DNA from: Salinarimonas sp.
GTDB taxonomy: Bacteria > Pseudomonadota > Alphaproteobacteria > Rhizobiales > Beijerinckiaceae
Reading direction: 5' to 3'
Assembly: GCF_040111675.1 (NCBI RefSeq)
Contig: NZ_CP157794.1
Coordinates: 4,999,501-5,063,500 of the forward strand
Length of the DNA: 64,000 bases
Positions within the stretch are counted from its first letter, which is position 1. The number at the start of each line of letters is the position of its first letter. The translations under genes were made by a program, and so were the position numbers. The notes beneath the pieces were generated by a model, which saw only the letters and a program-made list of their open reading frames with translations, was not told the origin of the DNA and did not search any database. Positions 24,183 through 33,769 of this stretch are shown piece after piece.

Positions 24183-25333
24183 GCGGGCGCGCGACCCTCG
24201 TCCCCGCCCTCGCCGCCGCGCTCGCGGTCGGCGTCGGCGGGGCCGTGCTCGCGGGCGAGCGGCCCGGCGAGGGGGAGGCGCTCGCCTTCGCCTCGCCGGC
24301 CGCGCTCGGCGAGGCCCTGTTCTTCGACCCGCGGCTTTCGGCGAGCGGCACGCAGTCCTGCGCCACCTGCCACAACCCGGATACCGGCTTCGCCGACCCC
24401 CGCGCCGACGCGCTCGGCGGCGCCGTCTCGCTCGGCGCGGACGAGACCGCGATGGGCCGGCGCAACGCCCCGACGCTGACCTACGCGGCGGAGGTCCCGG
24501 CCTTCCACCGCGACGAGGAGGGCTTTCGCGGCGGCATGTTCCACGACGGGCGCGCGGCGGATCTCGTCGAGCAGGCCAAGGGCCCGATCCTCGACGCCGC
24601 CGAGATGCAGATGGCGGACGAGGCGGCCGTCGTCGCCGCGGTGCGGGCCGAGCCGGCCTACGCCGCCGCCTTCGACGCCTTCTTCGCGCCGGGCGTCCTC
24701 GACGAGCCCGTGCGCGGCTTCAACGCCGTCGCCCAGGCCATCGCCGCCTTCGAGCGCACCGAGACCTTCGCGCCGTTCTCGTCCAAGTACGACCGCTGGC
24801 TCGCGGGCGAGGCGGAGCTGGACGATTTCGAGGAGCTCGGCCGGGTGCTGTTCTTCTCGCAGCAATTCACCAATTGCGCGCTCTGCCACCTCGGCGACGG
24901 CGGCCTGCGGAACGCGCGCGAGACCTTCACCGACCACCGCTACCACAATGTCGGCACGCCGGCGCATCCGGAGCTCGCGACGGATGTCGGCCTCGCCGAC
25001 AACCCCGCCGCCGCGGGAGACCCCGAGCAGCAGGGGCGCTTCCGCACGCCGACGCTCCGGAACGTCGCCGTCACCGGCCCCTACATGCACAACGGCGTCT
25101 TCGCCGACCTGCGCACGGTGGTCCTGTTCTACAACACCTACAACACGCGCTCGCAGACGCGGCGCATCAACCCCGAGACCGGCGCGCCCTTCGGCCCGCC
25201 GCCGCACCCCGACACGCTCGCGCTGGAGGATCTCGAGCACGGCCCCGCCCTCGACGACCAGCGCATCGACGCCCTCGTCGCCTTCCTGAAGACGCTCACG
25301 GACGCGCGTTATGAGCATCTGCTCGAGGAATAG
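24179..25333 (+). CDS. Di-haem cytochrome c peroxidase/MauG family protein
   Basis: A 384-residue periplasmic di-haem protein. The two haem attachment motifs are CATCH (61-65) and CALCH (233-237). The family's FFDPRLSASGTQSCATCH and RTPTLRNVAVTGPYMHNG segments are clear. A hydrophobic N-terminal segment (about 5-25) should direct export. The GTG start at 24179 overlaps the imelysin stop. Members reduce H2O2 or oxidise protein side chains. Placed here, it may serve iron/redox handling with its neighbours. Confidence 0.9.
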   Translation: MSGRATLVPALAAALAVGVGGAVLAGERPGEGEALAFASPAALGEALFFDPRLSASGTQSCATCHNPDTGFADPRADALGGAVSLGADETAMGRRNAPTLTYAAEVPAFHRDEEGFRGGMFHDGRAADLVEQAKGPILDAAEMQMADEAAVVAAVRAEPAYAAAFDAFFAPGVLDEPVRGFNAVAQAIAAFERTETFAPFSSKYDRWLAGEAELDDFEELGRVLFFSQQFTNCALCHLGDGGLRNARETFTDHRYHNVGTPAHPELATDVGLADNPAAAGDPEQQGRFRTPTLRNVAVTGPYMHNGVFADLRTVVLFYNTYNTRSQTRRINPETGAPFGPPPHPDTLALEDLEHGPALDDQRIDALVAFLKTLTDARYEHLLEE

Positions 25334-26474
25334 CGGGGCCGCCCTCTCCGTCGCCCTCCTCTGCGCCGCCGCCCCGCCGGCGCTCGCCGACGACCGCATG
25401 GCCCGCGTGCTCGGCGCGGCCCTGTTCGAGCGGGCCTGGGTGCCCGCTCCGTCCTCGACGAAGGCGAACGACGGGCTGGGCCCGCTCTTCAACGCCCGCG
25501 CCTGCGTCTCCTGCCACGAGGGCCTCGATCGCTGGCCGGTCGCGACCGACGCCGACGGCGTCGTTCTCGATGAGACGCTGGTGCTCAAGCTCTCGGACGA
25601 AGGCGGCCGGCCGGACCCGGCCTACGGCGTCCAGATCCAGACCGCCGCCGTCCCGGGCTTCGCGCCCGACGGTCTCGTGCATGTCGGCGAGGGCGGCTAC
25701 GCGCCCCACGCGCTCGCGCGCGGCCCGCTGGGCGAGGAGACCCGTGCCGGCGCGCGGCTCGCGCCGGCCCTGCGCGGGCTCGGGCGGCTGGAAGCCGTGC
25801 CGGACGACGTCCTCGCGGCGACCGCCGACCCGGACGATGCCGACGGCGACGGCGTCTCGGGCCGGTTCGTCGGCCGCTTCGGCCACAAGGCGCACGCGCC
25901 CGACCTCGCGACCATGACCGCGATCGCCTTCGCCACCGATCTCGGCATGTCGACGACGCACCGCCCCGCGCCGGAGGGCGACTGCCCCGACGCCGCCTGC
26001 CGCGCCGCACCCCACGGCGGCGACGCCGAGATCCCCGAGATCACGGACGAGATCGTCTCCCTCGTCGCGGCCTATCTCGCCGCGATCCCGCCGCCGACGG
26101 CGTCGGCGCCCGATCCCGAAGGCGCCGCGCTCTTCGCCGAGGTGGGCTGCGCCGCCTGCCACACGCCGGCGCTGCCCTCGCCCGGCGGGCCGGTCGCGGC
26201 CTATACGAACCTCCTCGTCCACGATCTCGGGCCCGGCCTCGACGGCGGCGCGACGGAGCCCGGGATCGCCTCGACCGAGTGGCGCACGGCCCCGCTCTGG
26301 GGCCTCTCGCGGGCGCTGGCCAACGGCGCGGGCCTCCTGCACGACGGCCGCGCGGGACGCGTCGTCGAGGCGATCGCCCATCACGGCGGGGAGGCGGCCC
26401 GCGCCCGCGCCGCCTTCGAGGCGCTCGATCCACAGGCGAAGGCGCGTCTCGTCGGTTTCGTGGAAGGCCTGTGA
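25311..26474 (+). CDS. Di-haem oxidoreductase (DHOR/DUF1111) family protein
   Basis: A 387-residue exported protein with CxxCH motifs CVSCH (65-69) and CAACH (280-284). LFNARACVSCHEG and the late LLHDGRAG motif mark the DHOR/thiol-oxidoreductase-like family, frequently found next to imelysin genes. Signal peptide in the first 26 residues. It overlaps the end of the preceding peroxidase gene by 23 bases, so the three genes form one operon. The reaction is unknown. Confidence 0.88.
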   Translation: MSICSRNSGAALSVALLCAAAPPALADDRMARVLGAALFERAWVPAPSSTKANDGLGPLFNARACVSCHEGLDRWPVATDADGVVLDETLVLKLSDEGGRPDPAYGVQIQTAAVPGFAPDGLVHVGEGGYAPHALARGPLGEETRAGARLAPALRGLGRLEAVPDDVLAATADPDDADGDGVSGRFVGRFGHKAHAPDLATMTAIAFATDLGMSTTHRPAPEGDCPDAACRAAPHGGDAEIPEITDEIVSLVAAYLAAIPPPTASAPDPEGAALFAEVGCAACHTPALPSPGGPVAAYTNLLVHDLGPGLDGGATEPGIASTEWRTAPLWGLSRALANGAGLLHDGRAGRVVEAIAHHGGEAARARAAFEALDPQAKARLVGFVEGL

Positions 26475-26508
26475 CGGCGGGCGCTTCCCCGAATCGGCCA
26501 CCCGGCGC

Positions 26509-27288
26509 ATGATACGGGCCATGGTTCTCTCGCTGTTCCGCCGCGCCGCCCCGCCCGTCGCGCCTCGCGCCGCGCCCGAGCCGGCCACGCTGTGCGTGGC
26601 GCACGGATCGGCGCGCTACGAGGTTGCGGTGAAGCGCTCCGCGCGGGCCCGCCGGCTCACCCTGCGCGTGTCGAGCGCCACGGGGGCGGTGGTCCTGACC
26701 ATCCCGGAGCGCACCGCGCTCTCCGCCGCCGAGCGTTTCGCCCGCGACCATTCCGGCTGGATCGCCGCGCGGCTCGCGCGGGTGCCCGGCCGCGTCGCCT
26801 TCGCGGACGGCGCGATCGTGCCGCTGCGCGGGACGCCGCACCGGATCGTCGCCACCGGCGGACGCCGGGGACCCGCCCGCGCCGGCCTCGACGCGGCCGG
26901 CGAGCCGGCGATCCTGGTCCCGGGGGACGCCGATCTCGTCGGCAAGCGGGTGGCGGAATTCCTCGCCCGCGAAGCGCGCGCCGATCTCGCCGCGTCGGTC
27001 GCCCGCCATACGGGCGTGCTCGGCATCCCAGCCCGGCGCCTCACCCTGCGCGATACGACGAGCCGCTGGGGCTCGTGCTCCTCGCGCGGGCACCTGTCCT
27101 TCTCCTGGCGGCTGATCCTCGCGCCGCCCTTCGTGCTCGACTATCTCGCCGCGCACGAGGTCGCGCACCTGAAGGAGATGAACCATTCCGCCCGCTTCTG
27201 GCGCCTGACGGAGCGGCTCTGCCCGCACACGGCGGAGGCCGAGGCCTGGCTCAAGCGTCACGGCGCCGGGCTGCACCGCTACGGCTGA
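26509..27288 (+). CDS. YgjP-like M48-related metal-dependent hydrolase
   Basis: A 259-residue protein. The C-terminal part carries the zinc motif HEVAHLKEMNHSARFW plus the preceding TSRWGSCSSRGHLSFSWRL block that defines the YgjP/DUF45 family. Members are presumed zinc peptidases; the E. coli protein's role is unclear. Two start codons are possible (26509 and 26521). It ends 9 bases before the end of the convergent GGDEF/EAL gene. Confidence 0.88.
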   Translation: MIRAMVLSLFRRAAPPVAPRAAPEPATLCVAHGSARYEVAVKRSARARRLTLRVSSATGAVVLTIPERTALSAAERFARDHSGWIAARLARVPGRVAFADGAIVPLRGTPHRIVATGGRRGPARAGLDAAGEPAILVPGDADLVGKRVAEFLAREARADLAASVARHTGVLGIPARRLTLRDTTSRWGSCSSRGHLSFSWRLILAPPFVLDYLAAHEVAHLKEMNHSARFWRLTERLCPHTAEAEAWLKRHGAGLHRYG

Positions 27289-27297
27289 GGCTGTCGG

Positions 27298-29913
27298 TCA
27301 GCCGACCGCGAGGACGCGCCCCGCGCCCGCGGACGCGGACGCGGCGCCATGCTCGCGCAAGAACATCGGCACGCGCGACGCCGGCATCGGCTTGCCGAAC
27401 CGGAAGCCCTGCCCCTCGTCGCAGCCCATGCCGCGCAGGCGCTCCTCCTGCCCGCCGGTCTCGACGCCCTCCGCCACGACCCGCAGCCCGAAGGCGCGGC
27501 CGAGCCCGATCACCGCCGCCACGATCGCCGCATCCCCGGGATCGCGCTCGAGATCGCGCACGAAGGAGCGGTCGATCTTGATGTCGTCGACGGGGAACTG
27601 CTTGAGATGCGTCAGCGAGGCGTAGCCCGTGCCGAAATCGTCGAGCGCGATGCGCATGCCCGCCCTCGCGAAACGGGCGAGCGTGGCGGCGACGGCCTCG
27701 GCGCGCTTGCCGAGGAAAACGGTCTCCGTGACCTCGACGCCGAGCCGCCACCGTGGGACGCCGGCCTCGTCCAGCGCGGCGAACAGCACGTCCGGGAGAT
27801 CGGCGCGGCCGAACTCGGCGGCGGAGAGGTTGATCGCGACCGTGCCGGGATCGAATCCCTGTCCCAGCCAGGCGGCGAGGTCCGCCGAGACGGCGCGGGC
27901 CATGCGCTCCCCGATGGCGAGGGCGATCTCGGCGTTCTCGAAGGCGTCGGCGAAGGCCCCGGGCGTGATCAGGCCGCGTACGGGATGACGCCAGCGCGCC
28001 AGCGCCTCGAAGCCGGTGACGGCGCCCGTCGCGAGGTCGATCTTCGGCTGGTAATGGGGCTCGATGGCGTCGCCGCCGAGGGCCGCGCGGATCTCGCCGA
28101 CGAGCGCGACGCGCGCCTCGACGGCGGCGCGCAGCGCCGGGCGATAGACGGCCGCACGGCCGCGGCCCTGTTCCTTGGCCGAGAACAGCGCGAGATCGGC
28201 GCTCATCATCAGTTCCTGGGCGTCGTCGGCGTGATCCGGAAAGCACGCGACGCCGATGCTGGCGCGGCACGCCAGGCTGCGGCCGCCGTGCATGAACGGC
28301 GCCCGGAAACCCGCCTCGATCGCCTGGGCCAAGCCCAGGCTCTCCCCCACTTCCGCATGGCCTTCGATCAAAACCGCGAATTCGTCGCCGCCGAGCCGTG
28401 CGAGGTGGGGCCCGCTCCCGGTGACCCGCGCGAGGCGCGCCGCGACCTCGCGCAGGAGCGCGTCGCCGGCATCGTGCCCGGCCGCGTCGTTGACGTCCTT
28501 GAAGTCGTCGACGTCGACGAGGAGGATCGAGACGCGTCCCGCCGTCGCCCGCGCGCAGGAGAGGGCGCGGGCGAGGCTGCGCTGGAACGCGGCGCGGTTC
28601 TCGAGCCCGGTCAGCGAATCGCGGTTGGCCGCCCGCCAGGCGCGCTCCTCCGCCTCCTTCCGCTCGGTGATGTCGAAGGTGACGCCCACGACGCGCCGAC
28701 GCCCGTCCGCGTCGCGCATTTCCTGGGCGCGGGTGGAGAGCCACATCCAGCGCCCGTCCGGATGACGGTAGCGCACGGCGTCGATGCAGCAGGGCCCGCC
28801 CGGCGCGTAGGCCGCATCCAGAAAGGGGCGGTCTTCCGGATGAATGCGCTCGAGGGCCGCCTCGAGGTCGTCGCGGGGGACGCCGAGGATCGCCTCGGAC
28901 GCGGCGTCGCGAACGATCGCGCGCGTCTCCGGATCGTACTCCCAGGTGGACATGCGCCCCGCGGCCAAGGCGAGGCGCAGCCGTTCGGCCTCGCGCCGGC
29001 CCGCGTCCTCGGCGAGCATGCGCTCGTGCACGTCCATGCATTTGCCGATCCACTCGGCCAGGGTGCCGTCCTCGCGCACGAGCGGCACCACTCGCAGCTG
29101 CGTCCAGCGCCAGCGGCCCTCGCCGTCGGACAGGCGCAGCGTCTCCTCGAACGACGCTCCCCGACGGCGTGCGCCGAGCCCGCGGCGAAACAGGCGGCGG
29201 CGATCCGCGGGATGAACCAGATCGAGCCAGGCGAGCCCGAGCAGGTCCGCGGTCGCGCGCGCGGCGAAAGGCCCGGACAAGGCCGCCTCCGTGATCTCGC
29301 CCGAGGCCGCCGCGCGCCAGACCACGCATGCATTGACCGCAGCGAGCGCCTGGAAGCGTCTTTCGGGCGTGAAGCGAGACGGCTGGAGGGTGGACGCATC
29401 CCGACCGCGGCCGCGTTCGATCTCGTCGACGACGGCTTTGGCGAGCTCCACCAGGAGAGTTCGGTCGGTGGCGCCGAGCCCGCGGGGCGCGCGATCGAGG
29501 ACGGCGAGGGCGCCGAGGCGCGCGCCGTCCACGACGAGCGGCGCGCCGGCGTAGAACCGATAGCCCTCGCGCACGATCGGCAGGGACGCGAAGCGCGGAT
29601 CGTCGAGAGCGTCCTCGACGACGAGGACCGCGTCGGAGCGGATCGTGTGCCGGCAGAAGCCGTCGCAGCGGCGCGCCTCCCGCGCGACGTCGCCGACGAG
29701 CGCCTTGCGCCACTCGCGCTCGCCCTCGATCAGGCTCACGTAGGCGGCCGCCGCGCCGAAGAGATCCCGCGCGGTCTCGACGATGCGGTCGAAGCCGGCG
29801 GAGGGCGGGGTGCCCAGCAGCGACAACGCGCGCAGAGCCTCCAGGCGTGTGGCCTCCTCCGTGTCGATGGGGAGGTTCGCGTCTGGACCATCCGGGCGCG
29901 ACGTGTCGTTCAT
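27298..29913 (-). CDS. GAF-PAS-PAS-GGDEF-EAL cyclic-di-GMP protein
   Basis: An 871-residue soluble signalling protein. Domains in order: GAF (about 20-165), PAS (about 185-300), PAS/PAC (about 310-420), GGDEF (about 430-590, motif RLGGDEF intact at 507-512) and EAL (about 605-860, motif FEALARW at 635-641). The EAL domain keeps NLS, ETVFL, DDFGTGYASL and KIDRSFV, so the phosphodiesterase should be active; no RxxD inhibitory site precedes GGDEF. It may make or degrade c-di-GMP depending on the GAF/PAS signal. No membrane helix. The ATG at 29913 begins the recognisable protein. Divergent from the HAL-family gene. Confidence 0.92.
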   Translation of the reverse strand: MNDTSRPDGPDANLPIDTEEATRLEALRALSLLGTPPSAGFDRIVETARDLFGAAAAYVSLIEGEREWRKALVGDVAREARRCDGFCRHTIRSDAVLVVEDALDDPRFASLPIVREGYRFYAGAPLVVDGARLGALAVLDRAPRGLGATDRTLLVELAKAVVDEIERGRGRDASTLQPSRFTPERRFQALAAVNACVVWRAAASGEITEAALSGPFAARATADLLGLAWLDLVHPADRRRLFRRGLGARRRGASFEETLRLSDGEGRWRWTQLRVVPLVREDGTLAEWIGKCMDVHERMLAEDAGRREAERLRLALAAGRMSTWEYDPETRAIVRDAASEAILGVPRDDLEAALERIHPEDRPFLDAAYAPGGPCCIDAVRYRHPDGRWMWLSTRAQEMRDADGRRRVVGVTFDITERKEAEERAWRAANRDSLTGLENRAAFQRSLARALSCARATAGRVSILLVDVDDFKDVNDAAGHDAGDALLREVAARLARVTGSGPHLARLGGDEFAVLIEGHAEVGESLGLAQAIEAGFRAPFMHGGRSLACRASIGVACFPDHADDAQELMMSADLALFSAKEQGRGRAAVYRPALRAAVEARVALVGEIRAALGGDAIEPHYQPKIDLATGAVTGFEALARWRHPVRGLITPGAFADAFENAEIALAIGERMARAVSADLAAWLGQGFDPGTVAINLSAAEFGRADLPDVLFAALDEAGVPRWRLGVEVTETVFLGKRAEAVAATLARFARAGMRIALDDFGTGYASLTHLKQFPVDDIKIDRSFVRDLERDPGDAAIVAAVIGLGRAFGLRVVAEGVETGGQEERLRGMGCDEGQGFRFGKPMPASRVPMFLREHGAASASAGAGRVLAVG

Positions 29914-30115
29914 GCCAACCCTCGCGAATTCGACGTGGTATTGCGCCACGGTCGATTTGCGTGAACAAAAGTCAGGATGACAACCATTGTTCAAACGGAG
30001 GTTAATCCAACGGCGAATCCCTCGACGCTTTCTCCGGGCGCCGCCGTGTCGTTGCCAGGAGCCGCTGCCGGCTGTAACCGTGAATGCCGGCCATCTTCCC
30101 AGGAGACGCACAGCG

Positions 30116-31747
30116 ATGATCGTCGAGCTCGACGGCGCCAACCTCACCATCGACGCCACGGCCGCGGTGGCGCGACCGGACGCCGCAGGCGCCTTCGCCG
30201 AGGCCCGGCTGGCGGACGTGGCGCGCGCGCGCATCGCCGAGACCCGCGCCTATATCGACGCGACCTGGATGCACGACGACGCGCCCCTGATGTACGCGTT
30301 CAACACCGGCGTCGGGCTGTTCAAGGACCAGCGCGTCGCGATCGCCGACATGGCGGCCTACCAGACGAAGACGGTCTACGCGCACGCGACCGGCATCGGC
30401 GAGCCCTTCGCGGAGGACGTCACCCGCGCGATGATGCTCGCGCGCGCCAACGCCTTCGCCTCGAACTATTCCGGCCCGCGGGTGGAGCTCGTCGAGCGGC
30501 TCCTCGCCTGCCTGAACGCGGGGCTCCACCCGGTCATTCCCCAGAAGGGGTCGGTGGGCGCCTCCGGCGACCTCGCGCCGCTGGCGCATCTCGCCGGCGC
30601 GGTGTGCGGCTTTCCCGAGGCGGAGATGATCTTCCGGGGCCGGCGCATGCCCGCGCGCGAGGCCCTCGCCGCCGCGGGCTTCGAGCCCGACGTCACGCTC
30701 GGCGCCAAGGACGCCTCCGCGCTGATCAACGGCTCGACGACCTCGCTCGCGCTGGCCGTGCTGGCGACGCACGACGCGCGCCGCCTGCTCAAGGCGGCCG
30801 ACATCGCGCTGTGCCTCTCGCTCGAGGCGATGCGCGGCGAGCTGGCGGCCTTCGATCCGCGGCTCCAGCGCGCCCGCCCGCATCCGGGCCAGATGAAGGT
30901 CGCGCGCAACGTGCTGCGCATCCTCGACGGCACGACCCGCTGCTCGCAGGCGGCGCGCGACGTGGTCTTTCCCGAGGAGAGCCGCGCGCCCGGATCGCCG
31001 GCCTCCCCGCGCGTGCAGGACGTCTATTCCCTGCGCTGCGCCCCGCAGGTGCACGGCCCGGCGGACGAGGCCCTGGCCTACGTGGAGCGCCTCGTCGGGA
31101 CGGAGCTGAATTCCGCCACCGACAACCCGCTCATCGTCGACGACGGCCAGGGCGGCTACGTCTCCCTCTCGGGCGGGCATTTCCACGGCCAGTACATGGC
31201 GCAGGCCATGGACGTCCTCGCCATCGCCATGGCCGACATGGCCTCGATCTCCGAGCGGCGGCTCGCGCGGCTGATCGATCCCGGCATGAGCTACGGCCTG
31301 CCGCGCAACCTGCTCGCCGGCAAGAAGGGGCTCAACACCGGCTTCGCCACGGTGCAGTGCTCCGCCTCGGCGCTGGTGATGGAGAACCGCACGCTGGCCA
31401 TGCCGGCCTCGGTCGACTCGATCCCCGGCAAGGGCAACGCGGAGGACCACGTCTCGAACTCGACCTGGGCCGGCCGCAAGGCCCGCACCATCGTCGAGAA
31501 CGCCGAGCAGGTCGTGGCCTGCGAGCTGCTGATGGCGGCCCAGGCGCTGACCCTGGTCGAGCCGATCGCCCGCGACCGCCCGCTCGGGCGCGGCACGCAG
31601 GCCGCCCTCGACGCCATCCGCGCCGTGATCCCGCCCGCGCTCGACGGCGATCGCTGGTACGCGACCGAGATGGCGCAGGCTTTGGCGCTGGTGCGCTCCG
31701 GCGCGGTGGCGAAGGCGGTGGAGGACGCCGTCGGGGTTCTGGAATAA
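30116..31747 (+). CDS. Aromatic amino acid ammonia-lyase, HAL-like
   Basis: A 543-residue MIO-dependent lyase. The cofactor-forming Ala-Ser-Gly is at residues 149-151 in GSVGASGDLAPLAHL. Tyr60 in YAFNTGVGLF and a His in VYAHATGIGEPF (His90) match catalytic or substrate positions, and the NAEDHVSN segment keeps the Glu typical of histidine lyases (tyrosine/phenylalanine lyases have Gln). It therefore probably releases ammonia from histidine, but hut genes are absent and VYAH replaces the usual VLSH, so another amino acid is possible. ATG at 30116 with AGGAGAC eight bases upstream. Confidence 0.8.
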   Translation: MIVELDGANLTIDATAAVARPDAAGAFAEARLADVARARIAETRAYIDATWMHDDAPLMYAFNTGVGLFKDQRVAIADMAAYQTKTVYAHATGIGEPFAEDVTRAMMLARANAFASNYSGPRVELVERLLACLNAGLHPVIPQKGSVGASGDLAPLAHLAGAVCGFPEAEMIFRGRRMPAREALAAAGFEPDVTLGAKDASALINGSTTSLALAVLATHDARRLLKAADIALCLSLEAMRGELAAFDPRLQRARPHPGQMKVARNVLRILDGTTRCSQAARDVVFPEESRAPGSPASPRVQDVYSLRCAPQVHGPADEALAYVERLVGTELNSATDNPLIVDDGQGGYVSLSGGHFHGQYMAQAMDVLAIAMADMASISERRLARLIDPGMSYGLPRNLLAGKKGLNTGFATVQCSASALVMENRTLAMPASVDSIPGKGNAEDHVSNSTWAGRKARTIVENAEQVVACELLMAAQALTLVEPIARDRPLGRGTQAALDAIRAVIPPALDGDRWYATEMAQALALVRSGAVAKAVEDAVGVLE

Positions 31748-31840
31748 AGCGTCGCAGTTCGGACAGCGTCGGACCGCGCAACTTGCTTGGACGTTGAAAG
31801 GTTCGTATCTGGACCCGTGTCAGAGCCAGGGAGTGAGCGC

Positions 31841-33559
31841 GTGAGCGAGACCGACGCCCCGAAGACCGCCGCCGAGAAGACCGCCGAGAACCTGCCCCCG
31901 CGCGAGTCGATGGATTTCGACGTCGTCGTCGTCGGCGGCGGGCCGGCCGGCCTCGCGACCGCGATGCGCCTGAAGCAGCGCGCGGCCGAGGCGGGCGCGG
32001 ACATCTCCGTCGTGCTCGTGGAGAAGGGCGCCGAGGTCGGCGCGCACATCCTCTCGGGCGCGGTGATCGATCCCGTGGGCCTCGACGCGCTGGTGCCGGA
32101 CTGGCGCGAGGATCCCGAGCGGCCGCTCGACACCGAGGTGACCAAGGACGAGTTCCTCTATCTCGGCCCCGCCGGCGGCGTGCGCCTGCCGGGCGCCTTC
32201 ATGCCCGGGCTGATGGGGAACCACGGCAATTTCATCGGCTCGCTCGGCAAGGTCTGCCGCTGGCTGGCGCCGCGCGCCGAGGCGCTCGGCGTCGAGATCT
32301 ATCCGGGCTTCGCCGCCTCCGAGGTGCTGGTCGAGGACGGCAAGGTGGTCGGCATCGCCACCGGCGACCTCGGCATCACCCGCGAGGGCGAGCCCGGGCC
32401 GAACTACACCCGCGGCATGGAGCTGCGCGCCAAGTACACGATCTTCGCCGAGGGCGCGCGCGGCAATCTCGCCAAGCAGATGATCGCCCGCTTCGACCTG
32501 GCGGCGGGCCGCGAGCCGCAGAAATACGGCATCGGCATCAAGGAGGTCTGGGAGGTCCAGCCCGAGAAGCACCGCCGCGGGCTGGTGCAGCACTCCTTCG
32601 GCTGGCCGCTCGACAACAGGACCGGCGGCGGCTCCTGGCTGTATCATTACGGCGAGAACCTCGTTTCCGTCGGCTTCGTGGTGCACCTCAACTACGAGAA
32701 CCCGACCCTCTCGCCCTTCGACGAGATGCAGCGCTTCAAGACGCATCCGATGATCGCGGAGACGTTCGAGGGCGCCAAGCGCCTCGCCTACGGCGCGCGC
32801 GCCATCGTCGAGGGCGGATGGCAGTCGGTGCCGAAGCTCTCCTTCCCCGGCGGCTGCCTCGTCGGGGACGCGGGCGGCTTCGTCAACGTGCCGCGCATCA
32901 AGGGCACGCACAACGCCATCCTGTCGGGCATGCTCTGCGCCGAGCACGTCTTCGAGGCGGTGCAGGCCGGGCGCGCCAACGACGAGGTCGAGAGCTACGA
33001 GGAGGCCTGGCGCGGCTCGCGGGTCGGCGAGGACCTCTACCGCGTGCGCAACGTCAAGCCGATGTGGTCCAAGTACGGCACCATGGTCGGCGTGGCGCTC
33101 GGCGGGCTCGACATGTGGACGCACCAGCTGATGGGGGGCTCGCTGTTCGGGACGCTGCCCCACGGCAAGCCGGACCACGAGTGCCTCAAGCCCATCGACC
33201 AGGTGAAGCCGAAGACCTACGACAAGCCCGACGGCGTGCTGACCTTCGACAAGCTCTCCTCGGTGTTCCTGTCGAACACCAACCACGAGGAGGACCAGCC
33301 GAGCCACCTCGTGCTGCTCGACCCCAAGGTGCCGGTGGAGCACAACCTACCGAAATACGGCGAGCCGGCGCGGCTCTACTGCCCGGCGGGCGTCTACGAG
33401 GTGGTCTATTCCGACCCGGACGCCAAGACCGATCCGAAGTTCGTCATCAACGCCCAGAACTGCGTCCACTGCAAGACCTGCGACATCAAGGATCCGACGC
33501 AGAACATCCAGTGGGTGACGCCCGAGGGCGGCGGCGGGCCGGTCTACCCGAACATGTGA
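31841..33559 (+). CDS. Electron transfer flavoprotein-ubiquinone oxidoreductase
   Basis: A 572-residue ETF-QO. It has the FAD motif VVVVGGGPAGLATAMRL near the N-terminus, the LSGAVIDP region, and a C-terminal [4Fe-4S] ferredoxin-like domain with Cys in RLYCPAGVYEV and NCVHCKTCDIKDPTQNI. It passes electrons from acyl-CoA and other dehydrogenases, through ETF, to ubiquinone at the inner membrane. The GTG at 31841 is chosen: AGGGAG lies seven bases upstream; TTG at 31787 and GTG at 31817 are alternatives. Two acyl-CoA oxidation systems in the window could feed it. A palindromic repeat follows. Confidence 0.96.
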   Translation: MSETDAPKTAAEKTAENLPPRESMDFDVVVVGGGPAGLATAMRLKQRAAEAGADISVVLVEKGAEVGAHILSGAVIDPVGLDALVPDWREDPERPLDTEVTKDEFLYLGPAGGVRLPGAFMPGLMGNHGNFIGSLGKVCRWLAPRAEALGVEIYPGFAASEVLVEDGKVVGIATGDLGITREGEPGPNYTRGMELRAKYTIFAEGARGNLAKQMIARFDLAAGREPQKYGIGIKEVWEVQPEKHRRGLVQHSFGWPLDNRTGGGSWLYHYGENLVSVGFVVHLNYENPTLSPFDEMQRFKTHPMIAETFEGAKRLAYGARAIVEGGWQSVPKLSFPGGCLVGDAGGFVNVPRIKGTHNAILSGMLCAEHVFEAVQAGRANDEVESYEEAWRGSRVGEDLYRVRNVKPMWSKYGTMVGVALGGLDMWTHQLMGGSLFGTLPHGKPDHECLKPIDQVKPKTYDKPDGVLTFDKLSSVFLSNTNHEEDQPSHLVLLDPKVPVEHNLPKYGEPARLYCPAGVYEVVYSDPDAKTDPKFVINAQNCVHCKTCDIKDPTQNIQWVTPEGGGGPVYPNM

Positions 33560-33565
33560 GGGGCT

Positions 33566-33748
33566 GTCATCCCGGATTGCGAAGCAAGTCCGGGACCCAG
33601 ACCCTCCAGCGCATGTTCAGCGTGCGCGAAAGCGCGCGCGTCCCGCCCCGGTCATGCCGTCATCGTAGACGGAGGGACGCGGCGTGAACGCCGCTCGGGA
33701 ACCGGTCGCGGTTCTGGGTCCCGGACTGCCTTCGGCATCCGGGATGAC
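33566..33748. repeat. Large palindromic intergenic repeat, copy B
   Basis: Same design as 13703-13879. The left arm starts GTCATCCCGGA and ends TCCGGGACCCAGA; the right arm starts TCTGGGTCCCGGA and ends TCCGGGATGAC. The inner bases differ from copy A but with compensating changes that keep both pairing partners. A further partial arm, GTCATCCCGGCC, lies at 33756-33767. It again sits between convergent genes (ETF-QO and the lytic transglycosylase). Confidence 0.8.
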
Positions 33749-33769
33749 ACCCCCTGTCATCCCGGCCGG

